Source of the DNA: Pseudanabaena sp. lw0831
GTDB taxonomy: Bacteria; Cyanobacteriota; Cyanobacteriia; Pseudanabaenales; Pseudanabaenaceae
Direction: 5' to 3'
DNA length: 64,000 nucleotides
Assembly: GCF_016584665.1 (NCBI RefSeq)
Contig: NZ_BBJB01000054.1
Span: 32,204 to 96,203 of the forward strand
The notes beneath the pieces were generated by a model, which was given only the letters and a program-made list of their open reading frames with translations, was not told where the DNA came from and did not search any database. The position numbers and the translations under genes are program-made. This document shows, one piece after another, positions 51,001 through 59,353 of the stretch; position 1 is the stretch's first letter; the number at the start of each line of letters is the position of its first letter.

Positions 51001-53033
51001 TTAGCGATAATTCCCTCTACAAATTCGCTAACTGCTTCAAATCGAAAAGCAGAACCAGAGACAGGTGCAGACAAGTCACTGGAGTTATTTTGCGATCGCG
51101 CATATTCTGCAATCAGATAAGAATCTTTGCCAAAGGAAACTAGAGCATTAGCTCCATAAAGCTGAAAGTCACGAGCTCCTTGATTTTCTTTAAAGTAATT
51201 AACGCCTAACCAACTCTCTGCGCCAAGCTCGCGACCGAAGTGATAACGCAACTGACCTGCATAGATACTATTGTTATTACTACCGTTGCTAGTGCCACCT
51301 TCATTGTCATATTCATAGGAGACAATAATGCGTCTAACGAGGGTTTCACCACCTGAGCCGATATCAGTTTGGAGAATTGGTTGGCGAAATTGCAGAGAAC
51401 CGCGATCATAGTCAATCTCATAGTCTTGACTGCGATTAAGCTTGACGCGGCGCACAATATTTCCAGGGCGCAACAGCTCTTCTGATTCGATAAATACATT
51501 TTCACTACCAGGCGTGACTAACCTCCGAGCGAGAAAGAAGAAGCCACTTGTGCCATCGGGAGGGATAATATCCCGCTGAAATCCTCGTGTAGTACTGCTG
51601 TAAAGCCCTGTAGCTTGCAAATCGCCAAAGTTATAGTTGAACTTTAGTCCATTGAACTGTCGGGTAAAAGCTGTGAATTCTTGAGAACGACTGGCAAATT
51701 CTTCGGTACGGAAGTCTCCCCACATTAAGAAATCAGTACCTGCATTAGGCACAGGAGAAGTGCGCTCCGCTCTCAAAAAGATACTAGTTAAAGAGGGTGT
51801 CTCAGTAGTTAAAGTTGAGCTATCTCCATAGACAGGATAATTTTGTTTGCAAAACTGAATATCTCGAAATAGTCGGCTTCTACCTTCGCAATCTTCGTTA
51901 AGAGTCCGACGGGTATTAAATGCTCCCGTGATCAGCCATTCTCCAACTTTGCCCGTCCCAAAGGCTGCTGCATAAAAATCAACATTAGTGGAATTATTGC
52001 CGTCAGTAGGCAAGAAATCTCGAAAGCTTCGATAGAAATCAGTGCCTCTTGCTCCTATCCGAAAATCAACTACCCCAGTGAGGATCGAAGGGCGCAGGTT
52101 AGTTTCTAGTTGCAGTTGGGTAAAGGCTTCAACTTCGAGATTATTAATTACGGAGCTGGCTCGAATGATAGCATTACCAGAAGTAAGCCCAGAGCGCAGG
52201 AGTGCAGTAAATTGACCTTCTCTTGCCTCTACTTGAAAGCCTGGTTGATCGGGTCGAGCATCATTTCCTATAAATTCACCTTCACTAGCGGTAAGGGTCA
52301 CAACGGCACTACGATTAGAGCGATCGCCTTTTTCGTCTAATAATAAACCCTGTACCGTGGCAGTAGTTCGACCATCGGCGGGAATACGAGACTCTAGTGT
52401 GCTTACTTGAATTTTTGTCGCCGCCCCACGCAAGCGCACTGCCACACTTTGACTAACATCACTACCAACTAACTTAGCGGTAATCTTGTTCTCACCTTCA
52501 TTTAGAGCCACACCATACCAAGTTTGGGTGACGATGCCCGCATTAGTATCAACCTCAGAACGACCAATCGCATTCGCATCTACCTTTCTACCATTAACTG
52601 ATAGTTCCACTTCCGTACCAACGGGAATCCGTAAAATGACCGTAGTTGCGGGGACATCCATCAGAGATTGGTTCGCAGGTGAAAGAATTGTTACTTGTGA
52701 GGTAACTTGATCTTTCTTTACTGTGGGAGGAACTTGTGGTGGTTCAGGAGTTGCCGAACTGTTCTCTGGTTGATTATTGGTTTGGACTGCGATTTGTAAC
52801 GCTGGTTGGTTACTTGTGAGGTTTGGTATGGGGGTTTGTTTAAGGTTTGAGTCAGTTGCTAGCGAGAGTTGATCGACCTCATGAGTAGATTCTTCTAACG
52901 ATCTTGCGTCATCGACAACGGAATTGTTTGAGGCGATTGCACTAGATGCGGTCATGCCTAGCCACAAACCTAGGAAGCCGAGCAAATGCAAACACAATTG
53001 AGATTTTAGTTTGGCTTTAGATACAGATTTCAT
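48045..53033 (-). CDS. Giant predicted outer-membrane beta-barrel protein with OmpA-like domains
   Basis: 1662 residues. A signal peptide (about 1-35) precedes an Ig-like part (about 115-320). Residues about 330-1230 alternate amphipathic strands (YAAAFGTGKVGEWLITGAFN; LRYHFGRELGAESWLGVNYF; LRATYRLGYNFDLTAEGRLI), typical of a large outer-membrane barrel; RSQDYEIDYDRGSLQFRQPI is a recurring motif of such barrels. Two OmpA-like regions follow (VLDNLVTVLREYPALNIDVH; RIVNDPEVAVELQGNLDG), then a proline/leucine-rich tail. Its start overlaps the upstream gene by 1 nt. A pore or assembly platform is the likely role; family name not certain. Confidence 0.8.
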   Translation of the reverse strand: MKSVSKAKLKSQLCLHLLGFLGLWLGMTASSAIASNNSVVDDARSLEESTHEVDQLSLATDSNLKQTPIPNLTSNQPALQIAVQTNNQPENSSATPEPPQVPPTVKKDQVTSQVTILSPANQSLMDVPATTVILRIPVGTEVELSVNGRKVDANAIGRSEVDTNAGIVTQTWYGVALNEGENKITAKLVGSDVSQSVAVRLRGAATKIQVSTLESRIPADGRTTATVQGLLLDEKGDRSNRSAVVTLTASEGEFIGNDARPDQPGFQVEAREGQFTALLRSGLTSGNAIIRASSVINNLEVEAFTQLQLETNLRPSILTGVVDFRIGARGTDFYRSFRDFLPTDGNNSTNVDFYAAAFGTGKVGEWLITGAFNTRRTLNEDCEGRSRLFRDIQFCKQNYPVYGDSSTLTTETPSLTSIFLRAERTSPVPNAGTDFLMWGDFRTEEFASRSQEFTAFTRQFNGLKFNYNFGDLQATGLYSSTTRGFQRDIIPPDGTSGFFFLARRLVTPGSENVFIESEELLRPGNIVRRVKLNRSQDYEIDYDRGSLQFRQPILQTDIGSGGETLVRRIIVSYEYDNEGGTSNGSNNNSIYAGQLRYHFGRELGAESWLGVNYFKENQGARDFQLYGANALVSFGKDSYLIAEYARSQNNSSDLSAPVSGSAFRFEAVSEFVEGIIAKAFYRQTDTGFVNNATISFVPGQTRLGLNIDAKISDATTIRASYEREENRGVAPQPFTLSSFLNLNPQSTPGTPVDNQLSTFSLGVLQKLGSATAELDFLLRDRQDNLNMTFSGASSQLRSRLTVPILDNLKFIAQNEISLSNSPDTILPDRTALVLDWQVIEGISLRVGQQWFSSGVLAGSSFTTGEVVGNYKVFPDTTLSGRYTLVGGANTTTTQGAIGLNQRLVIAPGLRVEFGYERIFGNDQVQNSAGVTQVLQPLTTGSNTSSLALQSGDNYNIGFEYTDNPDFKASARYEYRISSAGANSVINASALGKISPSLTGLLRYQRSGIANQTINNFGDTSSLRLGLAYRDPANDALNALLRYEYRQNPSSIPESFIGGIGSGSEEHVLALEAIYSPNWQWEFYGKYALRNNTSYLAQDLIGTSAINLAQLRATYRLGYNFDLTAEGRLINQPTAGFNEVGFVTELGYYATPNLRFALGYSSGAVNNDRDFSGTRSAGGIYAAVTFKLNELFDGFGLQKIAPPQQKEPLDPSVAIELPVNPKKAGTTTASVPSNLSEVVRVSLAQPVEFPKSQINLSPINQVVLDNLVTVLREYPALNIDVHGRLASLTEVSANSPDAQRLSKVRAYLLRQGIDGSRITMRSLGAPEIDDKPQVLLALGGTRETFTQISDRIKQGNGSSILQNVLPNDLSSVSANSPVASSPLRVQAISQRIEFAPVGKMTDPSNANLDLLISRIVNDPEVAVELQGNLDGSELEVNRLMGLRSYLIQKGIASDRILISPANSDTANSNTANSITLTLANLEGVPIAQLPNGSTPAKTIAQQNNDNRLSLNLPSLGITPSSLLSQLLAPENYSRQILGLLPSPQLLTMLLEPQAQPALLSTNFSTFLSSFPSPETAPRWSFIPSSQILSLLLPDPNAAPERQPDLIADDSKRDSNTRRLVSALNFLLNRDRDVLTALLRSLNENQPELRGEIIRPELFEEGKP

Positions 53034-54538
53034 TATTGTTGCCCTCCAACACCTTTAAATGCTGGAGTTACCGCGAAATTTGCTCTAGCCAAGCCACCTG
53101 GGGATAGGCGCACAAGTCGAGACTGACTGTTGCGTTCGATAAAGTATAAGTTGGGAGCTAGGGTATACCCTGACAAAGAACTTATATCTAACACCAAAGT
53201 ACGAGCACCTGGAATGACATTGGCAACTGAATATAGTCCATTTGCATCAGTAACAATACGATTGCCATCATCCATAAACACTACAGCATCAGGAATCCCT
53301 GGTTCACCGCTCTGCTGTTCTCCATCAAAATTTTTATCCACAAATACTCTTCCAATTAAAGTGGCACAATCAGAAACGATGCCAGGACGGATTCGCATCG
53401 TAAAAAGGGCGGGACCATCGCGAACGGTATAATTGTTATCGGCTCTAATTGCCGAGACCGCAGCAGAATTTCGACCAGTTCCCCTCACAGCATCGGGAGT
53501 AACAGTGACTGCATAGGCAACCAAAGCACTTACATTGCCAGCAGGTATTTGTGCTTGAATCGCAAAGGACAAGTTATTACCATTTTCCTGAACTACAACT
53601 GGGACTAAATTCCCATTAACAGAAGCCCTTGCAGAATTTTGTACATATCGCAATCCGATCGGTAGAGAATCTGTAATAACTGGATTGATTAATGTCGTAG
53701 TTGTAAGATTTTTGATCGTCAGACGATAGGATGCAATATCTCCTGGCTCAGCAGCAGCCCGATCGCCTGTTTTGATAATTTGAACCTCGCGGGCTTCGCA
53801 CACGGACAAAGCTGAATTAAGTTGCAACGCAATTAGCGACAAAGCATTTTGGGCAGCATTGTTGATAACTACATTCTCCGTAACCGAGAAAACCCCATCT
53901 ATCCCGATCGGTCTACCGTCTACGGCTGTCGCGGTATAAGGTAAAAGAAGTCCATTCTGTGTGCCAATTACGATCCGAATTCGACGTTGTCCGAGCGCGA
54001 GATTAGTAGGTGGATTCACAACCAAGATATAGGTGCTGCCTGCGGCTCTTTGCGCTCCATTTAACAAAAAATTATATATACCACGTCTGCCATTTACTGC
54101 CGCATTAGTGATCGAGTATGGATTGACGTTTAAGATATTAGGGGCAAGCCCTTCGGGTAGGACTGTATTTGGCGGATTAGTCGGGGTTAAGGCAATAGGA
54201 GCACCGATTTCGCCACCACTGCCAACAGCTTGATATAAACCCACAGTAAAGCCAGTGTAATCAGCAAACTCATTACCAGCACAATCGAGTATCTGTCCTA
54301 GAGGATCGATGAGGCGATCGCCATTAATAGTATTTAAGGGCGAAGAAACTTGAACTGGAGTAGCTACACCTGGAGTGCCATAGCTACCGCTTGCGCGATT
54401 TTGAATTCCAAAGTTTCGCGCTTGACCGTAAGCAGCGCCATTCGCTAAGCAAAGACATAACGCTAAACTTCCCAGCCATAACCAGAAAAAGAAAGCATAT
54501 CGCTTTATTATTTTTTTGAGCGATCGCATATTCATCAA
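53033..54538 (-). CDS. Exported DUF11 protein with SdrD-B-like domain
   Basis: Signal peptide at about 14-39 (FFFWLWLGSLALCLCLANGA). A domain of about 200 residues is followed by a DUF11 domain (about 255-375: VQIIKTGDRAAAEPGDIASY) and a carboxypeptidase-regulatory/SdrD-B-like fold (about 392-465: IGRVFVDKNFDGEQQSGEPG). The C-terminus reads ARANFAVTPAFKG. Overlaps the barrel gene by 1 nt. Starts MMNMRSLKKIIKRY; any of the first Met residues could be used. Probably cell-surface partner of the barrel. Confidence 0.82.
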   Translation of the reverse strand: MMNMRSLKKIIKRYAFFFWLWLGSLALCLCLANGAAYGQARNFGIQNRASGSYGTPGVATPVQVSSPLNTINGDRLIDPLGQILDCAGNEFADYTGFTVGLYQAVGSGGEIGAPIALTPTNPPNTVLPEGLAPNILNVNPYSITNAAVNGRRGIYNFLLNGAQRAAGSTYILVVNPPTNLALGQRRIRIVIGTQNGLLLPYTATAVDGRPIGIDGVFSVTENVVINNAAQNALSLIALQLNSALSVCEAREVQIIKTGDRAAAEPGDIASYRLTIKNLTTTTLINPVITDSLPIGLRYVQNSARASVNGNLVPVVVQENGNNLSFAIQAQIPAGNVSALVAYAVTVTPDAVRGTGRNSAAVSAIRADNNYTVRDGPALFTMRIRPGIVSDCATLIGRVFVDKNFDGEQQSGEPGIPDAVVFMDDGNRIVTDANGLYSVANVIPGARTLVLDISSLSGYTLAPNLYFIERNSQSRLVRLSPGGLARANFAVTPAFKGVGGQQ

Positions 54539-54587
54539 AGTTCCATCACTCTAGATATTCTATCGGAATAAATCAGTTTTAATCATG

Positions 54588-54626
54588 GGTGATGATGCAC
54601 CGTGCAAAGCACGGTGCATCATCACC
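54588..54626 (-). terminator. 18-bp hairpin after the small DUF11 gene
   Basis: GGTGATGATGCACCGTGC pairs with its mirror around AAA. It lies 4 nt past the stop of the 193-residue gene and 50 nt before the next start, so it may partly terminate or separate transcripts inside the cluster. Confidence 0.7.
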
Positions 54627-54630
54627 TCAA

Positions 54631-55212
54631 CTACTTAACACGGACTTGATAAGCCACCATCATCTTAGAATTCGCTGGTAAAGCTTCTCCAAAATCCCAG
54701 CGTACATGGGTATAGGCATCGGCTGGGGCGGGACGCTCTTCGATCCTGCCACCACGAAGACGTACTCGAACAATTGGTTGAGTCGAAAAAGTTTTACTGC
54801 CATCAATACTAAATTCCAATTTAGCACCTGAGGTATTTAACGCAGTTGCAGATTGGATGATGTAGACCATTCCATTGGGAATCTGCTGAATCACCGTAAG
54901 ATTACGCATATTTCGACTAGTGTTATTCTTCGCTGTCACTGTGTAGCGCAAAACACTGCCAGGAATTACTTGGGAATTAGAAGGTAGGGCATTCCAAGAA
55001 ATTTTTTCTTTGCCTGATTCATCACGGCTGATTTGGCGTTTTTCGGCTGCTAATAATAATTCCACAGGTTGCTGCTGTTGAGCTACCCGCGAATCCGATT
55101 CAGAAACGTTAGTAGAACTATTGTTACTTGCGATCGCAGTAGACAATAGCAACATAGGTAGTATCACAGCACCAAGAGCTAGATACAATGGTTTAATTTC
55201 AAATTTTTTCAT
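54631..55212 (-). CDS. Exported DUF11-domain protein
   Basis: 193 residues: signal peptide (LYLALGAVILPMLLLSTAIA), a Ser/Asn/Gln-rich spacer with QQQQPVELLLAAEKRQISRD, then one DUF11 domain (NSQVIPGSVLRYTVTAKNNT through MMVAYQVRVK). Small secreted component of the cluster, maybe a subunit or cap. ATG at 55212. Confidence 0.82.
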   Translation of the reverse strand: MKKFEIKPLYLALGAVILPMLLLSTAIASNNSSTNVSESDSRVAQQQQPVELLLAAEKRQISRDESGKEKISWNALPSNSQVIPGSVLRYTVTAKNNTSRNMRNLTVIQQIPNGMVYIIQSATALNTSGAKLEFSIDGSKTFSTQPIVRVRLRGGRIEERPAPADAYTHVRWDFGEALPANSKMMVAYQVRVK

Positions 55213-55296
55213 AATAGGCTCCTAAACTTCGATAAATTCTCATCAGTCTGTCTATATCTAAAAAAGAATTGACTCTCTTTTCATGATCTATATAGG

Positions 55297-55329
55297 GATT
55301 TTCAATTTGTTTATGACAAATTGAAAATC
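55297..55329 (-). promoter_or_regulatory. Hairpin between cluster genes 1 and 2
   Basis: GATTTTCAATTTGT and its mirror, a perfect 14-bp stem with a 5-nt loop. It lies downstream of the overlapping hairpins at 55354-55417 in the direction of transcription. Confidence 0.55.
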
Positions 55330-55353
55330 CAAAGACTTTAATGAGCTTAATTT

Positions 55354-55417
55354 CCCATTTACAACTGAGGCTATGCTCATTTGTAAATGGGCATAGCCTC
55401 AGTTGCTATTGCAACTG
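55354..55417 (-). promoter_or_regulatory. Overlapping, mutually exclusive hairpins at the end of cluster gene 1
   Basis: Three stems share bases: CCCATTTACAA with TTGTAAATGGG (55354-55391), CAACTGAGGCTATGC with its mirror (55362-55405), and CAGTTGC with GCAACTG (55400-55417). They cannot all form together. The first two use the same arm bases, as in attenuator switches. The stop codon of the 899-residue gene (55406-55408) lies in the third. Confidence 0.5.
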
Positions 55418-58054
55418 ACGATGGAAGCGTAAAACGCCTTGTAAGATAGCTGGATTAGTTGCAGGTTGAATCGTGCCGACATTATTTACATAAGTCGTGA
55501 TCGCAGTTCCTGTAGCTGGGTCTGGAATGGCTGCACCATCATAAGTAACAGAGCCTTGTGACGCAAAGGTGTTTTGAGGAAATCCACCAACCACTGCGGG
55601 ATTGTTGAAGTGTAACGATACCCCTGCCCAGTTGTTCACTCCAGTTGCGCCATTTTCTGTAATCACCAAATTCGCAGCATCTAGGACTACGCTACCTGCG
55701 CCAGCAGCAGCTAGAGGTGTTGAGAAGTTGACATACTCAACCACATAGCGAACTATATTGCCTGGTTCTGCGGTCTTGGCTGTTTCATCAAGTGTGCCAT
55801 TTGCGGCGGTAACAGCGCGAGGATTAGTGCCTTGCAACACTTGAGACTGCTTCCGCAATCTTACATAACCTGTATAACCGCGATCGATTGTGATGTTAAA
55901 GATCGGATCATTCAAGGCTAAAAAGCCTCCACTGTTATCGTTATCCACAAAAGCAACAATCGGCACATTAAATCCTGCTCGATCGGCTCCATTTGCAATG
56001 AAACGGTCAACGGATAGAAGTGTATTCTGAGGTCCAGGAGGTAAATCAAGCGAGACAGTATAGTTATTCAGGACATTAGGCGCTAGAGCGTTGACCAGAA
56101 TGCTTGGCGTCGGGCTAACAGGCAATCCAGAACTTAATCCTACGTTGAGAACATAGCCACCTGCTGCTGTATAATCATAAACCGCGATCTGGGTTCCAAA
56201 AGTAATCGTTACTCTAGAGCCATCGGGAATATCTGCGGCTGGCTGTTGTGAAACACCTGGTACAGATGCATTGTTTGGAGGCAATGGCAACAGGCGGACT
56301 GTATCTAGGTTGGTTGTGTTGCTGGGCGGATTTTGGAACGTGTTGTTAAAAATAATCGGTGGTGGATCATACGCAACGACTTGTCCAGGGACTGACTCTG
56401 GCGCTGTCAAGCCAGTGGAACGATTTGTAAAGTCATCTTGGTTAGTCGTACTTGGTCCGATCGCACCAGGGACATTGTTTGGTCCATTGAGAATGCCGCC
56501 TGCTGGAACAATTGGGAAAATGTTGACTTCCCCACCAGGTCCTGTACCTGTGTTGTTGTTATTTGGATCTGTACTTTGGGTGGCTGGATTGGGTACACCA
56601 TTATCTGTAGCAGGGGTGAATAATGTACCTTCAGGGGCTGGAGGGGTGACTCCTTCAAAGTTGTTGGGGTTTTGGTCACCTGATTCGTCATAGACCACGC
56701 GATTGGTGGGATCACCTACGGTTTCCCCAAACACTTGGGAAATATTATTAATCACACCACCTGTTGCTGGGGGCAGTCCAGTTGTAATTACCCTGAATTG
56801 GAAAGCGTTAGCAACTAACTCAGTAGTAAAGCCTGGAGCAAGTATCCCTGTAAAAATATAGCCAACACGGACAACATTCGGTGCAGTCCCAGCAGTTGGA
56901 GCGGTAGTTGACCACGCTGCGGCTGGCAAGGCTCCTGGGGCTGTACTGACGACGGGAATAGTACCTGCGGCGGTCGCTGTATATTGATAGACTGCTTGCC
57001 AACCCGCTGGTAAATTTAAGGCTGCATCAAATGTTTCGTCAATTCTTGTTTGTGCAGGAATCACGTCAGAAACTAAGATACGGGTTTGGGCTACAAGATC
57101 AACATTAACTGTGGTTCCTTCGAGGTTCGCTGGGGTAAATTGGGCAGGAACTGGCGATGTGGTGGCTACTCTTAAATTTAGACGATAGGTAAGGCGATCG
57201 TCCGTCACTGCGTTTGTAGGGCCTGGATCGTAAGCAGTTCTTGCCTTTAGGGCAGTAGCTAAGGCTATGTTGCGAACAGCAGTAGCAACCGTGGTTGCTT
57301 GAATTGCGGCAGCTTCGCGCTCACCATTAACAGGTGCATCAGGACCAACGTTAACAGTGCGAACTTCATTAGCATTCGTACCGTCAGCGCCTACGGCAGG
57401 AGGCTCAAGGCCAGAGTCTGGTTGGTTTTGAGTGCCCGCAGTGTTGTCATTGGCTCCAGTATTACCCAATTGGACGCTGACAGGTGCGCCAGCGGCTCCT
57501 GCTGTTACCGTGCCAACAACTCTGACTCGCACAGAGCTACCCGCAGGAATTGGTGTGGTGGTGGTAAATGCTCCAGCTTGTAAAGCTTCACCAGCATCTA
57601 GAAAATCGCCATCATTATTGAGATCTAGTTGATACTGCAATGTACCAGCGTTTAGACCTACAGTTGTAATATTCGCAACTGCTGGGAAGACAATATTGCT
57701 AGGAGCATTTCCTGTATTCGTAACTAAAAAGTCAAAGTTAAGTACGTCATTGAGAGCGACACTACCACCGTTGACATCGATAATCCCCGCAGGTACATTT
57801 GTAATACCTGCTACCTCTGCAACAGTTACTGTAACGGTGTTGGAAGTAGCGTTAATGGGTGTGCCAGGATTATTTGGATCTACATAAGTACCTGATGCGC
57901 GGTTGAGGATTGCTGTATTTGCTGGCGTTGGCGGCACAACCTGAGCTATTACAAGGTACGGAAATAAAGATGACATCCCACTTATTGTCAATGTCGCTGC
58001 TATCAACCGATAGAACGAAGTTCCTTTAATAGCTTTTTTGTTAATGTTAAACAT
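55406..58054 (-). CDS. Exported DUF11-type protein, first gene of the surface cluster
   Basis: Signal peptide (IAATLTISGMSSLFPYLVIA) followed by Pro/Thr/Asn-rich beta-sandwich domains: TAILNRASGTYVDPNNPG, PAGIIDVNGGSVALNDVLNF (DUF11-like, about 75-215), further repeats through 700 and LRKQSQVLQGTNPRAVTAANG near the end. It contains Asp/Asn repeats (DLNNDGDFLDAGEAL) suggestive of calcium binding. I use the ATG at 58054; a TTG at 58105 adds 17 residues. Ends in TAG. Confidence 0.82.
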   Translation of the reverse strand: MFNINKKAIKGTSFYRLIAATLTISGMSSLFPYLVIAQVVPPTPANTAILNRASGTYVDPNNPGTPINATSNTVTVTVAEVAGITNVPAGIIDVNGGSVALNDVLNFDFLVTNTGNAPSNIVFPAVANITTVGLNAGTLQYQLDLNNDGDFLDAGEALQAGAFTTTTPIPAGSSVRVRVVGTVTAGAAGAPVSVQLGNTGANDNTAGTQNQPDSGLEPPAVGADGTNANEVRTVNVGPDAPVNGEREAAAIQATTVATAVRNIALATALKARTAYDPGPTNAVTDDRLTYRLNLRVATTSPVPAQFTPANLEGTTVNVDLVAQTRILVSDVIPAQTRIDETFDAALNLPAGWQAVYQYTATAAGTIPVVSTAPGALPAAAWSTTAPTAGTAPNVVRVGYIFTGILAPGFTTELVANAFQFRVITTGLPPATGGVINNISQVFGETVGDPTNRVVYDESGDQNPNNFEGVTPPAPEGTLFTPATDNGVPNPATQSTDPNNNNTGTGPGGEVNIFPIVPAGGILNGPNNVPGAIGPSTTNQDDFTNRSTGLTAPESVPGQVVAYDPPPIIFNNTFQNPPSNTTNLDTVRLLPLPPNNASVPGVSQQPAADIPDGSRVTITFGTQIAVYDYTAAGGYVLNVGLSSGLPVSPTPSILVNALAPNVLNNYTVSLDLPPGPQNTLLSVDRFIANGADRAGFNVPIVAFVDNDNSGGFLALNDPIFNITIDRGYTGYVRLRKQSQVLQGTNPRAVTAANGTLDETAKTAEPGNIVRYVVEYVNFSTPLAAAGAGSVVLDAANLVITENGATGVNNWAGVSLHFNNPAVVGGFPQNTFASQGSVTYDGAAIPDPATGTAITTYVNNVGTIQPATNPAILQGVLRFHRQLQ

Positions 58055-58105
58055 ACAGGTTGGTTTTTCCTCACCAAGTAAAGCGCGAATAATGTATTTT
58101 TCCAA

Positions 58106-58756
58106 AAGTGAATCTATTGTGTTACCAATGTTCCCAGTTTTTGGGATGCTGATAACAGCAATCCATCAATAATTTCTTCAATAGTTGATTTTTAACTAAA
58201 ACTTGACCAAAAAATTTGCATTTCAATTAAACTATTAAGTAGGGAGCAAAGATTATAGGATACGATCTCTACCTAATTTCGAATTGAGTTCAAAATTTAT
58301 TTTCAAATATATAGAATCTAACTACAAAAATTAATTTTGACATGCAAAAAATTGCATCTAGAAGACTCTTCTAGATCCTACGCATCATTAAAATTGCTTG
58401 TTCAAAAGTGTCTCATCTTAAAGACGAGAAATAAAGCAATAAACTTTACTAGCGATCGCTGATTTACGACGAATTTATATCTACATCATTTAAAATTCGT
58501 CAAGCGTGTTTTTTGTCAATACGTAACATAGCGTACACTATATTGATTGTTTTACACAAGACTTACACAAAACACTACTAATTTTGTATGTTGAGCGTTG
58601 ATCAAAAGGCATATAGCCAGTAGGTAAGTGTAACCATGAGATCAAGTCTGAGCCTAATTAATCGGCAATTAGTTCAGGTTTTAGCTCTAGGTCACTAAGA
58701 TCCCTATGCATATCTACGTCAATCCTGTCTGGTTTGGATGCGTCTAAAATAAAATC
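58106..58756. other. 651-nt intergenic region between the surface cluster and the fibrillin gene
   Basis: AT-rich and non-coding on both strands. It must hold the promoter of the cluster (leftward) and of the fibrillin gene (rightward). Apart from the palindrome at 58356-58376 and the overlapping ATGCAA-N4-TTGCAT (58342-58357) I recognise nothing. Confidence 0.6.
58356..58376. promoter_or_regulatory. Palindrome ATCTAGAAGA-C-TCTTCTAGAT
   Basis: A perfect 10-1-10 inverted repeat, 302 nt upstream of the first cluster gene. It overlaps ATGCAA-AAAA-TTGCAT. Possible operator or a leader hairpin if transcription starts further right. Confidence 0.5.
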
Positions 58757-59350
58757 ATGACTAGTAATACTCGCAAGGCAAATTTAATTAATGCGATCAC
58801 ACCTGTGAATCGCGGCTTACAAATGTCCGAAAATCAACGTAAAATGATTTTTTCGGCTGTTGCTTATCTTGAAGAATTAAATCCTAGTTCTTCTCCAAAT
58901 AACACACCTGAGCTATTAGATGGTAATTGGTTATTGCTATTTACAACTAGCCAAGAACTTTTAGGAATCGATCGCTTGCCGCTTTATAAACTAGGCAATA
59001 TTTATCAATGTTTGCGCGTGGCAGAAGGCAAAATTTTTAACGTGGCTGAGATTAAAGGACTGCCATTACTAAGTGGAATAGTGAGTGTTTGCGCAAATTT
59101 TACGGTAGTTTCTGAGAAACGAGTTAAAGTTAATTTTGAGCGTTTAGTGGCTGGTTCACAAACTTTAATCGGTTATCAGGATGTAAATAGTTTTATCGAT
59201 ACTTTGCGATCGCCCAAGAAATTATTTGCGATCGATTTCCAAATTAAAAGAGAAGATCAACAAGGATGGCTTGAGACAACCTATCTCGATCAGGATTTGC
59301 GAATTGGTAGAGGCAATGAGGGGAATCTATTTGTTTTGAGAAAGATTTAA
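58757..59350 (+). CDS. PAP/fibrillin-family lipid-associated protein
   Basis: Plastoglobulin-type lipocalin fold, usually thylakoid/plastoglobule associated. LLDGNWLLLFTTSQELLGID is the family signature; IYQCLRVAEGKIFNVAEIKG and the final LDQDLRIGRGNEGNLFVL match. 197 residues, ATG at 58757. The MscS gene begins 3 nt after its stop, so they are probably co-transcribed. Confidence 0.9.
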   Translation: MTSNTRKANLINAITPVNRGLQMSENQRKMIFSAVAYLEELNPSSSPNNTPELLDGNWLLLFTTSQELLGIDRLPLYKLGNIYQCLRVAEGKIFNVAEIKGLPLLSGIVSVCANFTVVSEKRVKVNFERLVAGSQTLIGYQDVNSFIDTLRSPKKLFAIDFQIKREDQQGWLETTYLDQDLRIGRGNEGNLFVLRKI

Positions 59351-59353
59351 TCA

